This document shows positions 8,238 to 18,700 of a stretch of DNA of 33,116 bases, piece after piece. The notes under the pieces were generated by a model, which ran no database searches, was not told the DNA's origin, and saw nothing but the letters and a program-made list of their open reading frames with translations. This DNA comes from an uncultured Planctomyces sp. (GTDB taxonomy: Bacteria; Planctomycetota; Planctomycetia; Planctomycetales; Planctomycetaceae): the NCBI GenBank assembly GCA_937899075.1, contig CALDJX010000593.1:1-33116 (forward strand), read 5' to 3'. Made by a program: the position numbers and the translations under genes. Each line of letters opens with the position of its first letter. Positions within the stretch are counted from its first letter, which is position 1.

Positions 8238-9608
8238 CTACAGCAGCTCGCGAATTGGCTCGCCGTGTTCGACGAGGTAGCGTGGGCGGCCGGCTCGATC
8301 AGGGATCGCCGTGTTACGAGCGTCTATGCCCAGATGATGATACACCGTTGCGGTGACGTCTTCAGGGCTGAGCGGACGCTCGGCGACGTAGGCACCTTGC
8401 GCGTCGGATGAACCAATCGTCTGGCCCATGCGGAAAGAGCCGCCGCTCATCATCACGCTGAATGTGTGGCCCCAGTGATCGCGGCCGCCAGCGTCGTTCA
8501 TCTTTGGAGTGCGGCCGAATTCGCCCATCGCCACGACAAGCGTTTTTTCGAACAGGCCGCGTTCAACAAGGTCACGGATCAGCGCCGCGATGGCCCGGTC
8601 GACCGGTGGGATGAGTTGCTTTGCTCCCTTTTCGGTGGGAAGCCGGTTGGCCGTCCCGTGATGATCCCACGGCTGAGTGTTGACCGTCACAAACGTGACG
8701 CCTCGTTCGACAAGCCGGCGGGCCAGCAACGCGCTCTGTCCGAAAGTGTGCCTGCCATAGTCGTCGCGCAGGGCGTCCGGTTCCTGAGTCATGTCGTAGG
8801 CTTCCCGCACGACCGAGCCGGTCAGCAGATTGAATGCCGACTGTTGCTGGTCGCTCATGTCGTCCATCCCGCCGTCAGCTCGGCGACGATAATGGTCGAT
8901 CGACTTCAAAAGAGAGCGGCGATCATTCAACCGATCGAACGTCAGCTCGGGCCGTAGCGAGAGATCGGCAACGCCGAAGATTTCTCCGTTCGGATCGGAG
9001 TTCGTCACCAGCGGGTTGTGTGCTCCACCGAGGTACGTCGCGTAGTGAAAGAGATTGTCCGTGCCGCCCAATAAATGTGGAGCGGCCGAGTACGCGGGCA
9101 TGCCTGGTCGCCGAGCGCCGCACAACGCAGACGCGACCGACCCCATCGATGGTCGACGCTGAATTTTGTTATCGGGCTTGTTGAAGTCCGGTCCTTCGAA
9201 ACCGGTCAGCATCCAGTGATTGCCCTTCGTGTGATCTCCCGACTGATGCCGCACGGTTCTCAAGACGGAAATTCGATCGGCAATCTTCGCCTGCTCGGGC
9301 AGCATCTCGCTGAACTGAATTCCGCTGACGTTGGTCGAGATGGCTCCGAACGGACCACGGTACTGACTGACCGCCTTCGGTTTTGGATCCCACGTTTCAT
9401 GATGACCCGGTCCGCCGCTCATCCAGATCAGAATTACGCTGGTGTCAGCTGCTGATTCGTTTGAAGAGTTCACCTGCGCGGCGTCGCTCTTCAGAGACAT
9501 CATCTGCGCCAGCGACAAGCCACCGACTCCAAGCACGCCCGCTTCAACAAAGCTGCGTCTCGTCAAATCATGGCTGCCAGAAGTTGTGCCGCCTGCCACT
9601 CGAAACAT
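8238..9608 (-). CDS. DUF1501 family Tat-exported protein (copy 1)
   Basis: 456 residues from the ATG at 9608. I prefer this start to the upstream ATG at 9698 because AGGG (9618-9621) stands nine bases before it and because the Tat signal then begins at the right distance: LTRRSFVEAGVLGVGG with Arg17-Arg18. The body has the DUF1501 landmarks: SVILIWMSGGPGHHETWD, LRTVRHQSGDHTKGNHWMLTG, VTVNTQPWDHHG, VVAMGEFGRTPKMN and GGRDHWGHTFSVMMSGG. These resemble metal-binding sites of the alkaline phosphatase/sulfatase superfamily, but no activity is established for the family. It is the first gene of a two-gene unit with the cytochrome at 4258-8136. Confidence 0.88.
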   Translation of the reverse strand: MFRVAGGTTSGSHDLTRRSFVEAGVLGVGGLSLAQMMSLKSDAAQVNSSNESAADTSVILIWMSGGPGHHETWDPKPKAVSQYRGPFGAISTNVSGIQFSEMLPEQAKIADRISVLRTVRHQSGDHTKGNHWMLTGFEGPDFNKPDNKIQRRPSMGSVASALCGARRPGMPAYSAAPHLLGGTDNLFHYATYLGGAHNPLVTNSDPNGEIFGVADLSLRPELTFDRLNDRRSLLKSIDHYRRRADGGMDDMSDQQQSAFNLLTGSVVREAYDMTQEPDALRDDYGRHTFGQSALLARRLVERGVTFVTVNTQPWDHHGTANRLPTEKGAKQLIPPVDRAIAALIRDLVERGLFEKTLVVAMGEFGRTPKMNDAGGRDHWGHTFSVMMSGGSFRMGQTIGSSDAQGAYVAERPLSPEDVTATVYHHLGIDARNTAIPDRAGRPRYLVEHGEPIRELL

Positions 9609-9881
9609 CGACCGATACCCTGCTGCTGGTTGTTCGTGAGCGCTTACCACTCGTCTCGTTCTACGGTGCGACCAGATTAGCACGACTTGCCGAATCAAGC
9701 GATCACAGAAGAGCGGCTGGTATCACTACCTCAGAATTCTGTAACTGCACTCCTTCCTGCATGCCGATGTTGAATCCGTCGACCCAAACTTGCGACAATG
9801 GCAGTCTCGTTTCCCCGCCCAGAATGATCTCTCCGATCGCACAGCCTTCCCTGCCTTCCCGCCGCGTTCAGGATCAGTGTC
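9609..9881. promoter_or_regulatory. Divergent promoter region between two DUF1501 genes
   Basis: 273 bp between the starts of divergent DUF1501 copies 1 and 2. It must hold the promoters of both units. I can see the ribosome binding sites (AGGG at 9618-9621 on minus, AGGA before 9882 on plus) but no convincing -35/-10 pair or operator. Confidence 0.4.
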
Positions 9882-11255
9882 ATGCCGCAACAAACAACGC
9901 TCTGCCCCGGTCCACAATCGCGTCGCAGCTTTCTTCAGGCCGGTTTTCTGGCGCTCGGCGGGCTTGGACTTAGTGACGTACTTCGTCTGCGAGCCGCGGC
10001 GAAGAACGAAACCGGACAGGATACATCCATTATTCTGATCTGGTTGCAGGGCGGTCCCAGCCACATGGAGACCTACGATTTAAAGCCCGACGCTCCACTT
10101 GATTACCGCGGAGAAATGCTGCCGATCAACTCGAACGTGCCGGGTATGGACGTCTGCGAGTTGTTGCCGCTGCACGCGAAAGTCGCCGACAAGTTCACGA
10201 TCATCCGCTCGATTTCGCACGGCTTCGCCAATCACGCTGGCGGAGCGGGACGGTTCCTTTCCGGCCGCGACCCTTTGCGACCACTCGATCCAATCTCGCA
10301 GTTCCCGACGATCGGCACGGTCGTCAGCCGCATGAAAAAGTCACACGACATTGGTGTCCCGAATTACGTCGGCAGCGCCAACCGCGTCTACGGTGGCGGC
10401 AGTTCGTACCTGGGCGAATCGGAACTTCCATTTGTCGTCGGACGAGATCCCAACGCCGACAATTTCTCCGTTCCGAATCTGGCCATGTCAGGCAGCCTGA
10501 AAGATCGGCTGGATGATCGCGTCGCTCTGCTGAAATCTTTCGACGGAATGCAGCGCGACATTGACCGCACCGGCTCACTGGCATCGATCGATGAGTTTAA
10601 CGGCCGGGCAATCAGCCTTCTCACAAGCGACCGCGCGAAGCAGGCCTTTGACATCTCAAGCGAAGATCCGAAGACACGTGAGAAATACGGTCGTCATAAG
10701 TGGGGACAGCGAGCGTTGCTGGCTCGTCGACTCGTCGAAGCCGGCGTCACGTTCGTCACGATGCAGATGCAGAATCCTCAGGTTCCAAACGCCATCGGAA
10801 ACTGGGACATCCACGCCGTCAACGGACATCTGTTTGACGATGCGAAAGCCAGGCTGCCGATTTTCGACCGCGCCATCGCCGCACTGGTCGATGATCTCTA
10901 CCAGCGAGGTCTGGATAAAAAAGTCATGCTCGTAGTCACTGGCGAGTTTGGTCGCACGCCTCGGGTCAACCCGCAGAAAGGGACGCGTTCCGGAGTCATC
11001 CAGCCAGGTCGTGATCACTGGCCGGGATCGATGTCGGTACTGGTCTCGGGCGGTGGCATGCGGATGGGGCAAGTCATTGGGGCGACGACTTCCAACGGAG
11101 CTTACGCCAAGGACAACAAGCTGGACCCCAACGATCTGCTGGCCACGATGTATCGACACCTGGGAGTTGACTACCGAGCGGAATTCATCGACGCCGCCGG
11201 TCGGCCAATGCCCATTCTTCCTTTCGGAAAACCGATTGCTGAACTGAGTGTATAA
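9882..11255 (+). CDS. DUF1501 family Tat-exported protein (copy 2)
   Basis: 457 residues. The N-terminus has a twin-arginine signal, SRRSFLQAGFLALGG with Arg14-Arg15. Family landmarks follow: TSIILIWLQGGPSHMETYDLK, the GMDVCELLPLHAKVADKF segment, WDIHAVNGHLFD, VVTGEFGRTPRVNP and GRDHWPGSMSVLVSGGG. It is closer in these motifs to copy 3 than to copy 1 (both have the ETYDLKP and NVPG-DxCELLP-HAK strings). AGGA eight bases upstream supports the ATG. It is divergent from copy 1 and followed on the same strand by copy 3 after 142 bp. Function unknown; export through Tat suggests a folded, perhaps metal-containing periplasmic protein. Confidence 0.88.
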   Translation: MPQQTTLCPGPQSRRSFLQAGFLALGGLGLSDVLRLRAAAKNETGQDTSIILIWLQGGPSHMETYDLKPDAPLDYRGEMLPINSNVPGMDVCELLPLHAKVADKFTIIRSISHGFANHAGGAGRFLSGRDPLRPLDPISQFPTIGTVVSRMKKSHDIGVPNYVGSANRVYGGGSSYLGESELPFVVGRDPNADNFSVPNLAMSGSLKDRLDDRVALLKSFDGMQRDIDRTGSLASIDEFNGRAISLLTSDRAKQAFDISSEDPKTREKYGRHKWGQRALLARRLVEAGVTFVTMQMQNPQVPNAIGNWDIHAVNGHLFDDAKARLPIFDRAIAALVDDLYQRGLDKKVMLVVTGEFGRTPRVNPQKGTRSGVIQPGRDHWPGSMSVLVSGGGMRMGQVIGATTSNGAYAKDNKLDPNDLLATMYRHLGVDYRAEFIDAAGRPMPILPFGKPIAELSV

Positions 11256-11298
11256 ATACAGTCAGGTTCAAACGGACCAGATTTCAAAATGAGATCAA

Positions 11299-11369
11299 GC
11301 CAGAGAGAACACAGAGTTCACAGAGAAAACTTAGAAGAACAACTCCGTGGCCTCTGTGCTCTCTATGGC
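11299..11369. repeat. Imperfect inverted repeat of the 'acacagag' type
   Basis: The left part (about 11301-11325) is built of acagag steps (gagaacacagag, ttcacagag); the right part (about 11343-11367) is its inverted counterpart (cctctgtgctctct). The arms match at about 20 of 25 positions around an A-rich spacer. Dispersed elements of this 'acacagagttcacagag' kind occur in intergenic DNA of various environmental bacteria. Here it separates DUF1501 copies 2 and 3 and could act as a transcript hairpin. Confidence 0.6.
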
Positions 11370-11397
11370 TAATACTGCCTGATCATGGATAGATAAC

Positions 11398-12765
11398 ATG
11401 CTCGAAGTGCTGACCAATCGTCATCGACTTTGCGACGTGATCACCCGCCGTCATTTCATGCGTGCCGGATTTCTGGGTATCGGGGGACTGACGCTGGCCG
11501 ACTATCTGCGTCTGCAATCTCAGGCCGCTCCGACTTCAGAATATCGAAGGTCGCCATCTCCGAAGTCAGTAATTCTGCTCTGGCAGAACGGAGGACCAAG
11601 TCATCTCGAAACGTACGATTTAAAACCAAACGCGACGAGAGACATTCGCGGTCCGTTTTCACCGATCCACACGAACGTCCCCGGATTGGATATCTGCGAA
11701 CTGCTGCCGATGCACGCGAAGATCGCCGACAAGTTCTCTTTGATCCGATCGTGCTCCCATAACCACGCCGGCCACAACGACGGCATCCCGGTCATGATGA
11801 GCGGCTACCCGGACTGGGATGAGTCGAAACATGAATCCGTTCATCCGGAACTCGGAGCCGTCGTCAGCCGAGTCTTCGGTCAGTGCCACGGTGGCATGCC
11901 CGTCGCCTGCGGAATGGGAGCGACGCATTACAGCTACGTGCCGACGACCGCCACCGGCTATTGGAGCGATGTCTTTCGCCCACCAACCGTCAGCGAAGCA
12001 GGTCTTAAGAACGCGAAAGCAACGATCGACGGCCAGCGACTGTCCAATCGAAAAGAACTACTGACGACTGTCGACCGACTCCGAGGCGACTTGGACGGCG
12101 GCGTGATGGAATCGCTCGACGGTTTCAATCAGCAGGCCTTTGAGATCCTGACGACCGACCGCGCCCGCATGGCCTTTGATCTTTCTCAGGAAAAAGAATC
12201 AACCCGCAAACGTTACGGCGAAGGCTGGGCTCAGCAGGCGTTGCTTGCTCGACGGCTTGTCCAGGCCGGAGTGAACCTGGTCACCGTCAGCATTCCCGGC
12301 GGCAAAGAGGTCTACAACTGGGACGACCACGCGGTGAACGGCGACCTGCCAACTGCAATGCGCGAACGTCTGCCGGGCGTCGACCAGGGAGTGTCCGCCC
12401 TCATCGAGGACATCTACGAACGCGGCCTCGATGAAGATGTCATGGTCATCGTGACGGGCGAATTCGGTCGTACTCCCCGAGGCAACGAACGTCCGGGAAG
12501 CCGTGACGGAAAGATCAACTGGGGCCGCGATCACTGGCCGCACGCCATGTCGATTCTGGTCTCCGGCGGCGGGACACGTACGGGACAGGTCATTGGTGCG
12601 ACCAACTCAAAAGGCGAGCACCCGATCAAGCGTGAGCTGACTCCGCAGAACTTCCGCTCGATGATTCTGCACCACCTTGGCATCGACTACCGCCAGACCT
12701 TCAACGATCAGGCCGGCCGGCCGATCCACATTTCCTACGGCGACCACATTCCGGAACTCGCTTGA
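11398..12765 (+). CDS. DUF1501 family Tat-exported protein (copy 3)
   Basis: 455 residues. Twin-arginine signal TRRHFMRAGFLGIGG with Arg17-Arg18, followed by LTLADYLRLQSQA. Landmarks: SVILLWQNGGPSHLETYDLK, GLDICELLPMHAKIADKF, CSHNHAGHNDGIPVMMSGYP, YNWDDHAVNGDLP, VIVTGEFGRTPRGNE and GRDHWPHAMSILVSGGG. It is the third DUF1501 paralogue in about 4.5 kb and most like copy 2, suggesting tandem duplication. The gene ends 33 bp from the convergent end of the giant operon. Its substrate and partners cannot be told from the sequence. Confidence 0.87.
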   Translation: MLEVLTNRHRLCDVITRRHFMRAGFLGIGGLTLADYLRLQSQAAPTSEYRRSPSPKSVILLWQNGGPSHLETYDLKPNATRDIRGPFSPIHTNVPGLDICELLPMHAKIADKFSLIRSCSHNHAGHNDGIPVMMSGYPDWDESKHESVHPELGAVVSRVFGQCHGGMPVACGMGATHYSYVPTTATGYWSDVFRPPTVSEAGLKNAKATIDGQRLSNRKELLTTVDRLRGDLDGGVMESLDGFNQQAFEILTTDRARMAFDLSQEKESTRKRYGEGWAQQALLARRLVQAGVNLVTVSIPGGKEVYNWDDHAVNGDLPTAMRERLPGVDQGVSALIEDIYERGLDEDVMVIVTGEFGRTPRGNERPGSRDGKINWGRDHWPHAMSILVSGGGTRTGQVIGATNSKGEHPIKRELTPQNFRSMILHHLGIDYRQTFNDQAGRPIHISYGDHIPELA

Positions 12766-12798
12766 TTGAGTTCCTGCTTTGAATTGCCAACCTCTATT

Positions 12799-15700
12799 TC
12801 ACTGGCCGCTCAACGCTACCGGTTCAAAACGGCGGCGGATGAGATAGGCGGCGGCGATCCATAGAACCGACGCAGCACCCAGCATGAATCCGGCCCCGCT
12901 CCCTTTCAGGCACAGCCACCAGATCATTCCAATAGCAAACCAGCACCATTCAGGACGTTGCGCAATCTTGTCTCCTGTCTCCAGTCCGAGAAGAACTATG
13001 AAGGCGGGGATTGCGATAATCGCAATAAGTATGCTGCTCAGGATTCGGTCCACCTGGGTGTCAACGACCCAGAATTCCACCCGGGCTTCACCGTCCCTTT
13101 CAATCACCATTTCGCTGCTGTCGGTGTTTTGGATTTCGGTTTGGTCTGAGAAAAGAAGATTTGCGGCGGCTTCCGAAATTGGCCGATCTTCGCGCAGCTG
13201 ATTGGGGTCACGATCGGCCAGCATGATTGATTCAACGATCTGCAGCGCGACTTCGAAACCTCCCGAAGGGAGCGAATTTCGATTCACCGCCCCGCGCCAC
13301 TGGTTGGAAATTTTCACGGCGTCGTCACTGGTCTGGTCTCGAAGTTTGGTTGTCGAAATCAGTCGGATCCTGCGGGTTGGCGTTGCGACAACAAAGGACC
13401 GAACTGTGCCAACATCAATCAGTCGCGGTATCGGCGTTGTTCGTCGTTGAATTTTCATTGCCTGCGAGTCTCGCTCCGTGTTCCATAGCAGCTCGACAGC
13501 GTGTACTGGCCCATTCTGAATGAATGGCAATCGGAATGTGCCATCAACGGACGGGTGAATGTCTGCGACTTGTCCGTCGATTCGGGCAGATATCAGGGTA
13601 AGTCTTTCTGGCCAGTGCAGTGTCACCTGACGGCGATCAGTCTGGAGCAGGATGTTTGTTTTCGCCACACCGTTTTGCCGAACACCGGGGCGGATTGAAT
13701 GAACAACCAGCGTCGGCAGTCCATCTAAAATCAGTGAAGAAGCAGTTGGCGACACTTTGGTTGAGTTCTGCCATACCACGAGCTTTGCAGTTCCGTCTGA
13801 AAGTCCTGGTGCGAACTCTCGCATTGTTTGTAACTGGAGATCACTTGGAGCATCGTTCGGGAGCAGTTCCCATTCATCCATTCCCTGAGAAAGAGTTACC
13901 ACTGCGTGCTGCTGCTCGACCGCGCTGACTGTCGGCGGCAACAGACGAATCGATTGGCCTGTCGGTGGTCGGAACCTTGCCGTCAATTCAATTTGAACGT
14001 GTCGCGGAATCGGTCGAGGAAGCTGGACGTCGATCGTTCGCTGGTCGTTCGCAACTTTCAGGGATGTACCGGGACCGTTGCTGCCTGGCGTCACTGCGAG
14101 TTCCCCGGTTGCTGCCCATTCAGGTAATTCGATCTGCAGATTCCGCTGGGAGATCTCATGAAGATGGATCGTGGCTGAAACGAAACATTCTCCGGCTGCG
14201 TCCGCCGTCACGTCGGCCACAATCCACGCGATTGGAGTGGTGGTAATCTGCTCGATCCGGGCTTCTGCATTCTGTTTCGAGCGGATGCGAAAACGTCCGA
14301 CGAATTCGTCTGCAGTCAGGTTCGTTGCCGTAACTGCTGGACCATCGGTGAGCGGCTCTGGCCCGTTAATCACAACCTGAAGTTCATTTGACCGGTAGAC
14401 CAGAAGTGTGGATTCTGCATTCTCACCGACCGTGGCTTTAAGGAATGGCAACTTCACGGCACCACTACCGGTAGTGATTGGTTGCTGGCCGGTGATCGTG
14501 ATGTTCTGCACGCCGGACCGCCGATCTCGAAGATGCAAAGTCAGCTTACCGTTTACATGGTTCCAATGACTCAGTCGGTCAACGTCGTCTTCGAGGACGT
14601 TTACCGAGTCAATGCGGAACGCCTGGTCCAGCAGAAATTCGTGAGCGAATGCCGGTACGACTGCGGTATCAACTTCAGCCGAAACCTTCCAATGAATTGC
14701 TGATGGACGAATTCGGGCGATCTGGCTAACGCGTGTTGTCCTCTGCGACTGCGACGGAACAAGAGCAGGGTTTACTACTGGCGATTCCGAAACTCGTAAT
14801 GCCGCTAACGGAATTCGCGGGCGGTCATTCTCTGGCCACATCTCGACGAAATCACTGCCAGAGATGCCAGACGTTGACGCGAGTTTCTGCACCAGTGGAG
14901 AGAACTGGAAGCCAGCCTCTGGTGTAAGCCCGGCAACGTGAGATGTAACGGTCAGTGGGACATTGATCTGATCGGGAACAACGGGAGTGGCCCAGACAAC
15001 TGCTGAATCGTTCGTCGATTCATGCTGCATCTGCCGCCATCGAAATTCGAAATCGAATGATTCAGTCATTGGCGGGTCAAATTCACACGTGAGAATCATT
15101 TTTCCTTCATGGTGACGCAATGACTTGTCAACAAGGCTTCGTGTACGAAATTGATTGAGGTCGACCTGGCATAGCCCGGGCAGCTTCCACTCGATGTATC
15201 GCACGTTCTGACCATCAACGATGTATCTCGCGTGAGTTCGGTGTTCCATCCAGTTTGGATGAACATCGATCGACGACCGCAATTCGACAGTAGGCTGTTC
15301 GGATGACGCTCGGGTGAGCGATGTTTCGGTAACCGTTTGACTCCAACTGATCGCCAACTCGTTCGTCGGTCCGAGGACAAAGTCGGTCGTTCCATTTGTT
15401 GTTAATTCTCTAGCCGTTTGTGACTGGCTGGAGAAACAGATTTGAGGCCTCTGACTGAATAAAACTGACACACGTGAATTGGAAATTGCGGGAATCGGGA
15501 GAGAGATTCGAGAGACGTTTTGTGAGCGTTGAGTCAACGGACGCAAGCCCAGTTCAATTCTGAATTCACGCCAATGATTGACCGGCTCGGCGATGGGAGG
15601 CGGAACTGGCGTTTCACCTGGTCCCACCGACATTGCCTCTTGCAACGCATGAGGCAGCGGGACGCGGAGCCGTGAACCGTCAGCGTTCGGCAATACGCCC

Positions 15701-18700
15701 ACAGGTCTGCCGTTTACCGAACACTCTGTCTGTCCGGCAAGGAACCTCGCAGGAATCGGAATCTCAATTTCACTGCCGTCATCACGGTGCGCCGCCACAA
15801 TGATCACTGCAGCGATATCGGCGCGGCCTGACTCTGCAACCTGAATCGTCCATTCGCTTTCGGTCATGATGAATTCGGGGGTGTCATCTTTATCAATTGT
15901 CGCAGAATCCGTCAGGATCTGGAGATCAGAGCTTCGAACGTAGACATACGACGGTCCGTCGTTGGCTTGAAACGGGTTTTCGTCGTACGGCACCAGAACA
16001 TCGATCTCAATTGGTTGTTCCGAAGTGATCGGTTGCGCGAATGCCGAACCAGCCAGTGCTGATGCCGTCAGGATGGCCGAACCAGTCACAATGCGTCGCG
16101 TTATCGTCGACGCCATGCTGACTTCAGCGACGTCTGATTTGGTGCGTTTCACCGGTCGTACGAAGCTTCTTGGAACAAGCGTCGCCAGAATGCTGCCCAG
16201 CGCGCAGCCTCCAACGAGTTCAGCATAGGCACCTGGCACGAGGGCGACCGAAGCGACGCACCCGCTTAGCCAAACCAGAGCGAATCGGCTGCGATGTGGT
16301 GCGGCCACGGTGCGCAACAGGACACCAACGAGCAAACTTAACGTCAGGACGAACCACGAAAGAGCGTACAGCCTGGTACGGTCACAGACATGAACAGTCA
16401 GTGAATCGGGGAGCCCGGCAGCGGAAGCCGAAAACGTCTTCCAATCGTTTGACGTCGATGCCGGTGCAATTGAAACCGGAGTGCCACGCCCCTTTAGAAA
16501 TCGTATCCAGGCTTCAAGGCCAACAGGGTTAAAGATGTTCGAAGAAGTATTTCGAGCGAGCGGGCCGAAGCACCAGCTCAACCAGTTTCCGGGGCGAGGT
16601 TCATCGTCCGGAGTCAGCTCCGAAGCAAACGACACGACTGAGAATTGATCGCGAAGCCGAATCTTCCAGTCGAATTGAACGACTGTGACATCGGTCACCG
16701 GAATGTGGCTGCGATACGTTTCTCGCAGATAGACATCCTGTGAAGGCAACGTGTACTCAACCGACAATTCGTCGCTTGCGTTGACGATCGTGAGTGGAAT
16801 GATCCAATCGACTCCGTCACGAACCGGTGCGATTTTTTGCCCTCGCCACATGACAGCGAGCAGTTCAGACTTCTCCGGCATGCGAAATCGAAATGGAGAT
16901 GCTTCTGATGAATAGTGAAATCTCCAGGTAAATCGATGTAGATCGCGACTGACCGCTCCGGGCGATAACTGTGAATCGAACTCGGCGCTTACGATTACAC
17001 GTTGAGTCGCCATCTGCGTCTGGTGCTGCGTTCCTGAGGCCAGGTTCACCTTTTCAACTTCATGGGGGAGAAGCGTCGTCGCTCGCTCATCCTGCTCGTT
17101 GTCGTCATTTTCGTAGCGGTGTTGGTTCGTCGGGATGATCGCGTCTGGTTGATCAGGCGATGACGCAACAGGGGGAAACATATCGCCTGGAAAATGCAGC
17201 ATCGCTTTTTCAATTTGATCTCTCGACATCCAATTGTCGACCGTCCAAACGGTCTGTGGCACTTCGCCGAAGACAGCAATCAGGTCTCGCCAGGCTGAAT
17301 CTGTAAAGACCTCTGGATTTTCGTAGCGTCGGTAGTTGTCGGAGATGAGCTGCACTTCTTGTGGGTCTTCACAGCCGACCACGCCGAATGCGATGGAGAC
17401 TGTTCTCGCGGCCTCCGGCAGAATCACCGGCACGTGAAGTTCGGACTGACGGCTACGATCTGCACGCTGTCCGATAATTCGCAGTTTTAATGGTTCCCTG
17501 ACACTTAACCCGTCGGCAAGATCGATGGTGAGACGCTGAAAACTCCCAGGCTGTCGATTGATGTTCCAGGAAACGTCCTCAGCTGAGAAAGCTGTTGTTC
17601 CAGACGGTGCCACCGGGACCACGGCAGTCACCTCCCATTCGGATGGGACTAACCAGGTAGATTCGAACATACCTCGAGCCTGTGACGTCAACTCCAGCAG
17701 AATATCGAGTTCCTGTGGCGTTGTTCCGACATTGAGCAATGAATATTCGCGGACAGAAAGGGTTTGCAAAGAATTCCTGCCGGAGTTCTGAATCTGCAGA
17801 TCGAGAAATGCTCGGGCTGCATATTGCTCATAGCCAAATTCATGCCTGTCGTCGTCCACCGATGTGGCCGTTTGACGGAGCCCGCCGGACGAATATGTCG
17901 CCACCTGAAACGGTGATTCAATAGCAACACTGAATGGACTGGCGTTTCCCCCGAGTAGAACCGCCTTGTCCGGCCGTGGTGGTTCTATCTTGAGATGAAT
18001 GAGGCTAGAGCCTGTTAACGGGACGGATTGCCTGCCGCGGATTGTGACTCGTGACAGGTCTTCATCAGCGATCCCTGCCAGATTGATGCGTAACGCGTGC
18101 CACTTGTCTGAACGTGGTCCGGTGTCACGCCACGAGAATGCTCGGCCAAGTTCGTCCTCGATAGACGACACAATCAAAGCAGGAGGAATCGCGATTGTAA
18201 TTTCATCGTTGTCGGTCGACATCGAGTCAAAGCTGAATTCGAAAGACTGCTCAAGCACTTCTGACTGCAGCTGGCATCGCGAATTCAGCCGATACGAGCC
18301 GATGCCTCGCCCGCGGCTATCATCGCCATTCGGCTGCTGAACTCGGATCCTGCAGACGTTTGCATGACCGAGTTGCACTCTCCATGCCACTAACGACGCT
18401 CTATCGCGACTTTGTTCCTGGGGCCGGTGGTCAACTTTGTCCAGTTCGACGATTCCCGTATTTGACGTCACCTTCCATCCGGGAGGCACCAACAAACGAA
18501 ACGATGTCACGACGGATTGTGGAACTTTGAAATCGAAGTCGTAGCCCGTCAGTCGCTGCCGGCCCTCAAGGAGCCAGTCGAATCTAAGTTCATGGGAAGT
18601 TTCGGAGGTCACCAGCCGTTGAACGTTGTCGAGGCCCGTCCCAAGAATGGCAGATTGCTCAGCGTCGTCGTTAACCCAACGAGCGTTTGACAACGCCAGG

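Noticed and set aside
9609-9698. Longer start (ATG at 9698) for DUF1501 copy 1
   Set aside because: It would place 30 extra residues before the Tat signal; the ATG at 9608 has a spaced AGGG and gives the normal signal length.
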